From: JACJYC01 sp964558465
GTDB taxonomy: Bacteria; Bacteroidota; Bacteroidia; Chitinophagales; Saprospiraceae
NCBI GenBank assembly: GCA_964558465.1
Contig: CAZLEF010000001.1
Location: 124,001 to 188,000, forward strand
Direction of reading: 5' to 3'
Length of the DNA: 64,000 nt
Part shown: positions 9,801-16,944 of the stretch, piece after piece
Position numbering within the stretch: position 1 is the first letter of the stretch
Layout of the letters: the number at the start of each line of letters is the position of its first letter
Program-made: the position numbers and the translations under genes
The notes under the pieces: model-generated
What the model saw: only the letters and a program-made list of their open reading frames with translations
The model's database searches: none
Told to the model about the DNA's origin: nothing

Positions 9801-10959
9801 GCTATCCGTTTCTTTCAACCCCGTACCCGCAACCGGAATGGATCGGGTCAGTGAACAAAAAACGGATCATTCTGCTCTGTTTATCGGGGTAAAAGACACG
9901 GGCGCCGGTATCCCGTCCGAAAGCCTGCCGTTCATTTTCGACCGTTTTTACCAGGTTGAAAATGAGGCCACAAGAACGGCTGAAGGTACAGGTATCGGCC
10001 TGGCGGTGACAAAAGAACTGGTGAAATTGCTCGGCGGGACGATCTCCGTGCAAAGCGAACCAGGGGTGGGGACGGAATTTACCATTGCGCTGCCGGTTAC
10101 CCGGAACGCCCCTTTGGCCTCCGGTGAAGAGAAGGAGGTGGAAAACACCCCGTCTATGCCTGCCGGAAAGCCCGGATCTGCGGCCGTAAAAACACCCTTA
10201 TCCTCAGATGCGCCCCTTTTGATGATCGTGGAAGACAATGCTGATGTCGTGTTATATCTCCGGTCGCTGTTGCAAAACGGATACCGCATCGAGGTCGCTG
10301 CCGACGGGCCCACCGGCCTCAGCAAAGCCATCGAACACGTGCCCGACATCATCCTCAGCGATGTGATGATGCCCGGCATGGACGGCTTCCAGCTTTGCAA
10401 AATGCTTAAAACCGATATCCGGACCAGCCATGTCCCTATCATCCTGCTCACTGCAAAAGCGGATATGGCATCCAGAATTGAAGGGCTGCAACACGGCGCG
10501 GACGCTTACCTGGTCAAACCCTTCGAAAAGGCTGAGTTATTCGTTCGCCTGGAAAAACTGGTGGAACTGCGCAAACGCCTGCAACAGCGGTATTCGAACG
10601 CCGGCGCCGAGGTTGCCCCACAGGCGGCTACCCGCCTCGAAGATATTTTCATGCAGCAGGTGCGGAGTATCCTGGAGGCCCATCTCGACGACGAAGCCTT
10701 TGGCATTTCCAGCCTGTGCAGGTCTTTGGGCATGAGCCGCGCCCAACTTTACCGCAAATTCCAGGCGCTCACCGACCAGCCTGTTGCCCAATACTTCCGG
10801 GCGCTGCGCCTTCACCGGGCCAAAGAACTGCTCCGGAATACCGGCCTGCACGTTTCAGAAATCGCCTTTGAAGTCGGGTTTAAAGACCCCGCCCACTTTA
10901 CCCGTTCATTTACAGAGGAATTTGGCGTAAATCCTACTGAGTGGCGAAGGGGGTCTTAG
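6877..10959 (+). CDS. Hybrid two-component sensor kinase / AraC-type response regulator
   Basis: One-piece Bacteroidota signalling protein (HTCC type), 1360 aa. It has a signal peptide, then two-component-regulator propeller repeats over about residues 25-680 (repeated W-G-T and D-x-x-G-x-[IL]-W motifs). These are followed by a Y_Y_Y domain near 700-775, one transmembrane helix near 788-808, a HisKA domain with phospho-acceptor His842 in THEFRTPL, a HATPase domain (NLLSNALKF, DTGAGIP, GTGIGLAV), a receiver domain with Asp1162 in LSDVMMPGMDGF, and a C-terminal AraC HTH. It should sense an extracellular ligand, often a glycan breakdown product, and regulate transcription. The start used is a TTG; no nearby ATG fits the signal peptide. 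The target genes are not obvious; no SusC/SusD pair is adjacent. Confidence 0.95.
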   Translation: MTWRHGILFILFPFSFADAQEKTLLFDHIGMEDGLSQGQILGLLQDSYGYIWWGTMSGLIRYDGHNFIRYTREAADSTSLSHSTAWPVLQDRKGDIWIGSHTGLNRWNRASNRFRRFYHDPHNPNSLPGNSVETAFEDAEGLLWVGTDKGLAVYDGKSFFKIPIIKPAPRQTEVQVYSILSDGKGGILAGTKYGLARIDKQKKTSKLFPVDCPGFCPAPPEIWKLYKDREGRIWVGTGAGLFLWKAAEQRFVQVPLSGTSKQQAVRDIIQDKTGLLWIATLNGNGMFRLNPATGEFKHFTQDPSNSFGLSSNYVRNFLIDRQNILWIGTYNGLDKLDLNPPRFTLLQQEPGDLRPENLIYKAYMDRWGGMWFSTYDQKGFYAVRPGKKATPIHFLPYTDSTVLFENFCSTSEGEVWIATWPNRVIRYHVPTRRAVVLKELPETGDSLEVFGYFYMEEDNRDPEYIWFSSNNGLCRMHKKTLERHYFPPARDIPGLKNNWIVNALQVPGDEIYVLCESHFNGKLARFDKRTGDYDLIETEKAFPEGKGGIHVRQFACTPDGTIWMATAAGLGKFVPVTGEFTLLTAHDGLAEDNLMGIAADQKGNLWLKGLQGLSKYHPDQVSFWHFNISKDMKEFNSVGSTTGPDGRIFFYGNNGFYAFYPDSVQLDTTLPVAVLTDFKVLNRSRLFGTAPERIRDIVLNHQDNVFSFEYAGLHSSDPQHNRYRYRLEGFDRDWVYAGAERKVTYTNLDPGRYTFCVLVCNADGVWNPNPLAIRLQILPPPWRAWWAYGLYVLLVASVLRATYVWRKRRWQLKTQLAFEHREADRLKELDTLKTRLYTNITHEFRTPLTVILGMAEQLKAAVENWKAGEKSYWLPTIAAIQRSGRSLLRLVNQMLDLSKLESGVLPVHLTRGDIIPFLKYQLEAFHSLAESKEIRLEFHAEPDTLIMDYDPEKVETIVCNLLSNALKFTRTGVVRLSVSFNPVPATGMDRVSEQKTDHSALFIGVKDTGAGIPSESLPFIFDRFYQVENEATRTAEGTGIGLAVTKELVKLLGGTISVQSEPGVGTEFTIALPVTRNAPLASGEEKEVENTPSMPAGKPGSAAVKTPLSSDAPLLMIVEDNADVVLYLRSLLQNGYRIEVAADGPTGLSKAIEHVPDIILSDVMMPGMDGFQLCKMLKTDIRTSHVPIILLTAKADMASRIEGLQHGADAYLVKPFEKAELFVRLEKLVELRKRLQQRYSNAGAEVAPQAATRLEDIFMQQVRSILEAHLDDEAFGISSLCRSLGMSRAQLYRKFQALTDQPVAQYFRALRLHRAKELLRNTGLHVSEIAFEVGFKDPAHFTRSFTEEFGVNPTEWRRGS

Positions 10960-10991
10960 TTTATTTTTATTTTTTTGCTATTTGTCAGCGT

Positions 10992-11009
10992 GAGAATTCA
11001 TGAATTCTC
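10992..11009. other. 18-bp perfect palindrome after regulator gene
   Basis: GAGAATTCATGAATTCTC is an uninterrupted palindrome 33 bp past the stop of the hybrid regulator, followed by TTTT. It may be a weak terminator or a protein-binding site. It also marks the change from GC-rich DNA to the AT-rich island. Confidence 0.5.
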
Positions 11010-11042
11010 TTTTCGGGTTTTGGGGGGAACATCACTGCGATT

Positions 11043-11792
11043 TCACTTTTTATGATTTTTTAATTTTCCGAATACTGCGTAAGTGCCATTTGAGAAGTTT
11101 GCACTTAAAAACATATAAAAAGGGGCCGCGTGAAAAACTGCATCTACCTCCACCCAACCGTTTGATTTCTTATTCAGTTTAAAGAGTTTTAATGTATTAA
11201 TGTCAAAATTTGATTCTATAATTTTAGATTCTTTCAATGGCAGCCTGTATTTTAAGGCAGAAATAAATTTTGAATCAATAAAACTTATTACACTATAAGG
11301 TGGCGCAAACATATTCATGCCATTCGGGAATTTTGTTTTAGATAGTAGTGATACATTTCCTATATATATTAAAGACTTATTATCATTAATATGATATCTT
11401 TTAACATCTATACAAATATGCCCACCAGGCCCATAAATTAAAGTATCGTTATCTGTTTGCACTAAAAAGGAAAGTGAAAAACTTAACATTCCACAGATCG
11501 AACTTCCTTTTGCTGATTTCCCTATAACTCGCATATAGCCATTCGTCGAGTTTTTCATGCCTTCCAAAATAATATTTATTGTCAACCCATCATCTGATAG
11601 TGTATTCTTCTGGATTTTTACGATTTGATGGCTCCCATCATATATAATTACTGAGGGAATGCTATCAAATGGCTCAAAGGATCGAACAGAAAGTTGAATT
11701 GTATTGCTCGTTATTATATTAGGTGAGCATCCGGCAATCGGAAGCATTCGATCCTTTTCGTCGAAAATTATAGTTATTGTTTTGTCTTTCAT
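11043..11792 (-). CDS. Hypothetical protein in AT-rich island
   Basis: Unrecognised 249-aa protein, clearly more AT-rich than the flanking genes, and so probably acquired with the upstream metalloprotease gene (19 bp away, same strand, likely one transcript). It begins with MKDKTITIIFDEKDRML and shows alternating hydrophobic/polar beta-strand patterning, with no signal peptide or membrane helix. The C-terminal 60 residues contain LKYRLPLKESKI and a strand-rich ending. It may be an accessory or inhibitor protein for the protease; that is inference from the pairing only. Confidence 0.6.
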   Translation of the reverse strand: MKDKTITIIFDEKDRMLPIAGCSPNIITSNTIQLSVRSFEPFDSIPSVIIYDGSHQIVKIQKNTLSDDGLTINIILEGMKNSTNGYMRVIGKSAKGSSICGMLSFSLSFLVQTDNDTLIYGPGGHICIDVKRYHINDNKSLIYIGNVSLLSKTKFPNGMNMFAPPYSVISFIDSKFISALKYRLPLKESKIIESNFDINTLKLFKLNKKSNGWVEVDAVFHAAPFYMFLSANFSNGTYAVFGKLKNHKK

Positions 11793-11811
11793 GACGTTTA
11801 TATTTATAATA

Positions 11812-13620
11812 TTAAGGGATAATCACATTGATATTGGTCACACCTACCATATCTATAGGTAAAACTTGTTCAAATACAGAAGTAAGAAATATGGCACTAT
11901 ATATTTCAAGCCTAACTCTATCTCCTGAATGGATTCCCGCAATCCGTATCCGTCCTAGAGAATCAGTTTTACCCTGATGCAGCCATCTTTCTGAGCTCCA
12001 ACCATAAGATCCAACATAAGTTGTGCTAGTATAAACCTCTACCCCGCGTATGAACGAGCCAGCATTATTACTAACAGTTAGTGTTAGGATACCAATTAAA
12101 TTAGGTAAGTCTTGGTTTACTGTGGAAAAATTCGTTGAAATAAATGGACCTGAAACTGGTTGCCCATTTTGAAAAACAATTCTACCAGGAATGTTACCTC
12201 TTTCAGAAGGTGTTTTAATTCTCCATCTGTCTGAATGATTATATCTGCTCGCTAATTTATCCCAACACGATTGATCGCCTTGTCTTGTCCCTCTAACATG
12301 TGGGTTATCTCTATGCGACGAGCAAATTTTAAATGTCCTCCTTTCATCCCACATAATACAACTTGATTTAGGTTGGTCTTCTCTAAAAGGCGAGTTGGGA
12401 CTGCCTAAATTGCCTGAACATTCAATATTTTTATCGTTATCGTTATATTCGTCACTTAAGTCTAAACCGTAATGGCCAAATTCATGAATATAAGCGTTAA
12501 AATCATCAGACCGAGACATACACATTGCACTACCTAAAATATGCCACCCTAAAAAACCTCCTGTAACATTTGGCACATTAGCATGATAATTCCAATTTGT
12601 ATAACATCGAAAGTCAGCATCTCCCCAAAAATGGAACGCCATATCAAAAATTTGTGTAATTTCAATGAAAAATTGACCATCAGTTGCATTAAACAAAAAT
12701 GCTGAACAATTACGTAAAAGTTCTTCAAAAAATCTTAATTCTTCTATAGTTGCATCCCATTCAATACTAAGAATAAGGTTCACTCCAATTAATGTATTGC
12801 TTTTTGAAATCGGCAGTGTGATCGCCGCCCCCGAACGTATCACATTAGGGTGACAAACTCCATTTTCATCAATTTCCATGTTTGTTAGGTGTACCCTGTA
12901 ATTCCAGTTTTGAGAGGAGTCGATACTATGGTTACTTAAGTGACTGCCTTGTTCATACACTAATTTACGGGCAACGATAATTTCGTTACCAGATAGCATA
13001 CCTGCAGGGTTTATTTGACCTTGCTGATTGGTTATGCCTATCGAATTGGCATCTATAAATACATTTGCACCCACTACTGGCAAATTAAATTCATCTACAA
13101 CTGTAATAACAATTAGTGTGAACGTAGGTAACACACCAGTCGACCAAGTACCTGAGGAGTAAAAGAAAAAATTAACTGAATCATTTCTGAATATTACTCT
13201 TCTTCCTGTTTCACTATCATTAACTTCAAAAATAAATTCAACAATCTGCCAATAGTCAAAAATAGCAACCCTAGATGCAGTGTAAACTATATCAACTTTT
13301 TCTATATCTTCCAAAAGTACTGCAGCAGGTAGTGTCCAAGTAATTGTCATTTCATTCATACTGTATGAACTGCTACTTAGTGCTATGGCCTGACGAAATG
13401 CTGGTTGATTCGGAATAGATATTACAAACCACGCTTGTCTTTGTCTTCTTTCATCTGAGAAACTATTCACTGTACCAATGGTAATAGAGCCAGTATTAAT
13501 CATGCTGCTTTTATTTTTAATTTTTATTTTGCTGAATTCAAGTACTACCGCACCCCCTATATTGAAATCGGAACATCGCATTTCAATACCCTGTGGGGCG
13601 TACATATCCTCATCAACCAC
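11812..13620 (-). CDS. CLCA-like zinc metalloprotease
   Basis: Protein of 602 aa. The zinc-site region is H379-E-F-G-H383 followed by DLSDEYND (387-394), which lines up position by position with the HEWAH...FDEYNN signature of CLCA-family metallohydrolases. Downstream, a cysteine-rich stretch (SSCIMWDERRTFKICSSH and GDQSCWDKL) matches the order of conserved Cys/His residues in that family. A carboxypeptidase-regulatory-like beta domain (TVVDEFNLPVVGANVF) lies near 190-225 and another beta domain at the C-terminus. The start is a GTG inside a palindrome and there is no signal peptide. The frame stays open upstream to a stop at 13708-13710, so the 5' end may be truncated or rearranged. The family assignment is by motif, not alignment. 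Confidence 0.7.
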   Translation of the reverse strand: MVDEDMYAPQGIEMRCSDFNIGGAVVLEFSKIKIKNKSSMINTGSITIGTVNSFSDERRQRQAWFVISIPNQPAFRQAIALSSSSYSMNEMTITWTLPAAVLLEDIEKVDIVYTASRVAIFDYWQIVEFIFEVNDSETGRRVIFRNDSVNFFFYSSGTWSTGVLPTFTLIVITVVDEFNLPVVGANVFIDANSIGITNQQGQINPAGMLSGNEIIVARKLVYEQGSHLSNHSIDSSQNWNYRVHLTNMEIDENGVCHPNVIRSGAAITLPISKSNTLIGVNLILSIEWDATIEELRFFEELLRNCSAFLFNATDGQFFIEITQIFDMAFHFWGDADFRCYTNWNYHANVPNVTGGFLGWHILGSAMCMSRSDDFNAYIHEFGHYGLDLSDEYNDNDKNIECSGNLGSPNSPFREDQPKSSCIMWDERRTFKICSSHRDNPHVRGTRQGDQSCWDKLASRYNHSDRWRIKTPSERGNIPGRIVFQNGQPVSGPFISTNFSTVNQDLPNLIGILTLTVSNNAGSFIRGVEVYTSTTYVGSYGWSSERWLHQGKTDSLGRIRIAGIHSGDRVRLEIYSAIFLTSVFEQVLPIDMVGVTNINVIIP

Positions 13621-13662
13621 AATGCCCTTGTTTCTGACGACGTCAGAAACAAGGGCATTGTG
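13618..13662. repeat. 45-bp near-perfect palindrome at start of metalloprotease gene
   Basis: Two 22-bp arms (13618-13639 and 13641-13662) are exact reverse complements around a single central base (13640). One arm contains the GTG start codon of the metalloprotease gene. The arms begin CACAATGCCCTTG and close at CTGACG-A-CGTCAG. Such long exact palindromes are unstable, so this one is either recent or selected; it could mark a recombination junction. Confidence 0.9.
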
Positions 13663-13818
13663 AATGGGTTCTCCAAAATGATCATAACGGGATTCGGTTA
13701 TAAAAGGCTAAGGTATACCATGATTCGCCCCGCGTCATGGTGCAGGATCGCACTCAATATAATGCTAATTTTTATCCTGCAAAAAATTTCTAACAAAAAA
13801 TTTAAAACCTGAATTCTG

Positions 13819-13974
13819 TCAAACATCCAAATTTTCTATCGGGTTTTTGATTTTGGTCCAACCTGCATGAGTCAAACGCGTGCGTATCTCTGTGGTTTTG
13901 CTGCTTTCATGGCCAGGCGGTCCCTGGATGTACCTTTCCGCTATAAACAGAAAGCCGTTGACAATCCGGCGGAG
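13819..13974 (-). pseudogene. Tyrosine recombinase (integrase) C-terminal relic
   Basis: The last 40 or so codons of a minus-strand frame read YIQGPPGHESSKTTEI, then WTKIKNPIENLDV and a stop. This corresponds to the C-terminal part of Bacteroidota XerD/phage-type integrases (YIQ-x-LLGH-x-SSKTTEIYTHV...KIK-P-x-L). The catalytic tyrosine position is damaged (TEIRTRL instead of TEIYTHV) and the upstream catalytic domain is missing. It lies just outside the AT-rich island and is best read as the decayed integrase of the element that brought it. Confidence 0.75.
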
Positions 13975-14156
13975 ATCCGCTAAACGAACCTGAATCAACT
14001 GATTGAGACACCATCCGGAAGGATAAACCAACAAGCGGTTGCATTAGTCTGCTTTTGAAGTTTGAGACAGAATGACAAGGATTTGAGACGGAGCGGCAAG
14101 CGGTCCGGATGGATCTTACTGCATATTGCAAACAGAAATTATTCCCGTTGAGAAAC

Positions 14157-14179
14157 CCTCAGTTTTTGAGGTTTTTTTT
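14157..14179 (+). terminator. Rho-independent terminator-like hairpin
   Basis: CCTCA-GTTTT-TGAGG stem-loop followed by eight T residues. No intact gene ends here; it lies between the integrase relic and the lipoprotein relic, so it may be a leftover from a lost transcript. Confidence 0.6.
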
Positions 14180-14189
14180 CATTTTCGCC

Positions 14190-14392
14190 GGAGCGGGCAG
14201 CCTCGTGCCTACAGGCATACCCGGCGTTTTTGATATTGCCGAGAATTTTACGATTACCGGCGGAACGGGCGTTTTGCCGACGCTGAAGGATGGGGAACGG
14301 TCGGTGGGCAGGTGATCTTTCCAAATTTTCCGCCCCAGCCCGGCGATCCGGCCCCGGAGGTTGTCAATACTTTTGATGGGGTGGTTCGGTAC
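14190..14392 (+). pseudogene. Frameshifted relic of a lipoprotein gene (homologue at 51872)
   Basis: Read with a frameshift near 14268-14272, this stretch encodes GSLVPTGIPGVF...FTITGGTG, then FADAEGWGTVGGQVIFPNFP and PQPGDPAPEVV. The intact protein at 51872-52459 has GGLIPTPNPLVF...IITGGTGHFTAAQG...VVFPNFPPLPGDPSPVI at its C-terminus. The N-terminal half and signal peptide are missing. It sits between the integrase relic and the TonB receptor gene. Confidence 0.75.
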
Positions 14393-14471
14393 ATGGATCC
14401 GACATTCGGTTGCTCATTCCCTAAATCCCCCTATCTTAGCTCTGTCAATCAAATCTTAAACAGAGCAAAAG

Positions 14472-16802
14472 GTGAGGCATATTTCGTTTTTATTATTTTT
14501 TCTGGCAGCCGGGTTGGTTTTGAACGCCCAGCCGCTCACACAAACCATTCGCGGGCAGATCACGGATGCCGACACGGGAAAACCCTTGCCGGGTGCTTCA
14601 GTCGGACTGCTGAACACCAGCCTGGGCGCCATAGCAGATTCCGCAGGCGCCTACCGGATAGAAAAAGTACCGGTAGGGCGCTACCAGTTGAAAGCAACCT
14701 TTGTGGGCTATGGCAGCATCATCCTGCCGGAGATCCTGCTGGAATCGGGCAAGGAACTGGTGCTCGATCTTGCCCTCAAGGAACAGGCTTCCGTTCTGGA
14801 CGCCGTCGTGGTGCGGGCCCCCCGCCTGGATGTGCTGACCAACGCCCCCAACGTGAAACCCCTCACTGTGGAAGAAACCCTGCGCTTCCCGGCCACCTTT
14901 TTTGACCCTGCGCGGCTGGCCAGCAATTTTGCCGGGGTGGTGCAGGACAACGACCAGGCCAACGGAATGGCCGTCCGCGGCAATTCGCCCAACGGCGTGT
15001 TGTGGCGGCTGGAAGGCCTCGATATCGTCAACCCCAACCACACGCCCAATGCAGGTACTTTCAGCGACCGCGTGACGGCCAACAGCGGCGGGGTGAACAT
15101 CCTGAGCGCGCAGTTGCTGTCGACCTCCTACCTGCACACCGGGGCCTTCCCCGCCGAATACGGCAATGCGCTCAGCGCTGTGATGGACATGCGTCTGCGC
15201 CGGGGCAACAACCAACGGTATGAATTCACCGGGCAGGCCGGCGTGATCGGCGTGGAACTCGCCTCCGAAGGGCCTTTCGCCAACGACGTGGAGGGCTCCT
15301 ACCTGGTCAACTACCGCTATTCTTTTGTAGGATTGCTCAATTTGATGGGGGTAGAAGTCGGCGATGAGGACATCACCTTTCAGGACCTGTCCTTCAATCT
15401 GGTTTTCCCCGGCAAAAACGGTTCGACCTTCACCCTCTTCGGAATCGGCGGCATCAGCGAAAATATTTTTAAAGCCGAACGCGACAGCTTGCTGTGGGAG
15501 TTCCGAAAGGACCGCTACGACATCATCTTCCGGTCCAGGATGGGCGCGGTGGGAACTACTTATACCACCCCGGTGGGCGCCAAGGGCATCTTGCGCCTGT
15601 CGGCTGCCTTTTCCGGATTGGCCAGCGAGCGCACCGGCGACCGGCTGGATGCCGACTACGAGCCGGTCCGCCTCGAAGACGACCGCTACGATCAGGTCAA
15701 AGTATCCGTCCATTCTTATTACCAGCACAAACTGTCGCAATCGGCCCGGTTGCGGGTTGGCCTGCAGATGAACCGGGAGGATTTCGATATCCGTTCCAAC
15801 CAGCTTCAGGGCTTGCTCGCAGAAGGCAAAGGCGGCGGCTGGTTGCTTCAACCCTACGCAAGCCTGCAGGCCGACCTGGGCAGCGCCCTGGTGTTCAATG
15901 GAGGGTTGCATTATTCCCATTTTGCCTTTAACGGCAGCGGCGCCGTCGAACCGAGGGCTTCCCTGGCATGGGCCTTTGCCAGGAAACAAAGTCTGAACCT
16001 GAGCTACGGCCTGCACAGCCAGTTGCAGTTGCCGCAATTGTATTTTGCCGTCGGCGACAATATTGCCGATAACCAGGACCTCGACCTGACCAAAGCCCAC
16101 CACCTTGGCTTGGGTTACCAGGTGCAGGTGCGCGAATCCGTGCGGTTCAATGCCGAACTGTTCTGGCAATCTTTATTTGACGTCCCGGTGGCGGGCCCCG
16201 GCGGACCCGGATCCTTTTCGGCGGTCAACCTCGTGGAAGGTTTTGTACCGTACGCCCTGGCGAACAACGGGACAGCACAAAACTACGGGGTAGAGCTGAG
16301 CGTGCAACGTTTCATGGCCGGAGGGCTTTATTACCTGTTCAATGTCACAGGGTACAATTCCACCTATAAAGGCAGGGACGGGACAGAACGCGACACCCGG
16401 TTCAACGGCAAGTATATCCTCAACGCTACAGCCGGGAAAGAATGGACGAGGGCCGTCAAAGAGGATAAAAGCCGGCTATGGGGGATCAACCTCCGTACCT
16501 CCTATATCGGCGGATTCCGGGATACGCCTATCGACGAAACGGCTTCCAGGCAGGCCGGTTATACCGTTTACCAGGATGATCTGGCTTTCACCATCCAACA
16601 AAAATCCTATTTCCGGGCCGACCTCCGCGCCTACCTCAAGTGGAATAAATCCAAGGCAAGCAGTACGCTTTCGCTGGATATCCAAAACCTGACCAACGCT
16701 GAAAACGAGGCATTCCGCTATTATGACGTGCAGCAAAATGCCGTTTTGGTACAGCACCAACTGGGGTTCATTCCGTTGCTGAGCTATCGGGTGGAGTTTT
16801 AG
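14472..16802 (+). CDS. TonB-dependent outer-membrane receptor with carboxypeptidase-like N-terminal domain
   Basis: Outer-membrane active transporter, 776 aa. The GTG start at 14472 gives a signal peptide (MRHISFLLFFLAAGLVLNAQ). Next comes a carboxypeptidase-regulatory-like domain at about 25-110 (IRGQITDADTGKPLPGASV), a plug domain at about 115-235 (VVRAPRLDVL, RGNSPNGVLWRLEGLDI, EYGNALSAVMDMRLR) and a 22-strand-type barrel ending in the aromatic LLSYRVEF. There is no SusD partner, so the substrate (siderophore, peptide or other) is unknown. A relic gene lies just upstream. Confidence 0.92.
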   Translation: MRHISFLLFFLAAGLVLNAQPLTQTIRGQITDADTGKPLPGASVGLLNTSLGAIADSAGAYRIEKVPVGRYQLKATFVGYGSIILPEILLESGKELVLDLALKEQASVLDAVVVRAPRLDVLTNAPNVKPLTVEETLRFPATFFDPARLASNFAGVVQDNDQANGMAVRGNSPNGVLWRLEGLDIVNPNHTPNAGTFSDRVTANSGGVNILSAQLLSTSYLHTGAFPAEYGNALSAVMDMRLRRGNNQRYEFTGQAGVIGVELASEGPFANDVEGSYLVNYRYSFVGLLNLMGVEVGDEDITFQDLSFNLVFPGKNGSTFTLFGIGGISENIFKAERDSLLWEFRKDRYDIIFRSRMGAVGTTYTTPVGAKGILRLSAAFSGLASERTGDRLDADYEPVRLEDDRYDQVKVSVHSYYQHKLSQSARLRVGLQMNREDFDIRSNQLQGLLAEGKGGGWLLQPYASLQADLGSALVFNGGLHYSHFAFNGSGAVEPRASLAWAFARKQSLNLSYGLHSQLQLPQLYFAVGDNIADNQDLDLTKAHHLGLGYQVQVRESVRFNAELFWQSLFDVPVAGPGGPGSFSAVNLVEGFVPYALANNGTAQNYGVELSVQRFMAGGLYYLFNVTGYNSTYKGRDGTERDTRFNGKYILNATAGKEWTRAVKEDKSRLWGINLRTSYIGGFRDTPIDETASRQAGYTVYQDDLAFTIQQKSYFRADLRAYLKWNKSKASSTLSLDIQNLTNAENEAFRYYDVQQNAVLVQHQLGFIPLLSYRVEF

Positions 16803-16890
16803 AGGGTGGGAGAGTGAGAGAGGGTGAGAGGGGTGAGAGGGGTGAGAGGGTGAGAGGGTGAGAGGGGTGAGAGCGCTTCGGCTACGCTCA
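16803..16890. repeat. GGTGAGAG short tandem repeats
   Basis: Directly after the TonB receptor stop codon, GGGTGAGA-type units repeat with a period of 8-9. They are followed by a GTGAGAGCGC...CTCACGGTCTCAC inverted portion and a T-run near 16921, which together could act as a terminator between the two convergent genes. Confidence 0.75.
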
Positions 16891-16944
16891 GCGTAAAAGG
16901 TGCGCCGCTCACGGTCTCACTTTTTATGCTGAGTGCAGCCAAAA

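Noticed and set aside
14598..16169. 523-codon open frame opposite the TonB receptor gene
   Set aside because: It lies wholly antisense to a gene with clear domains, and its composition (His/Gln/Gly-rich) is that of a shadow frame in GC-rich DNA.
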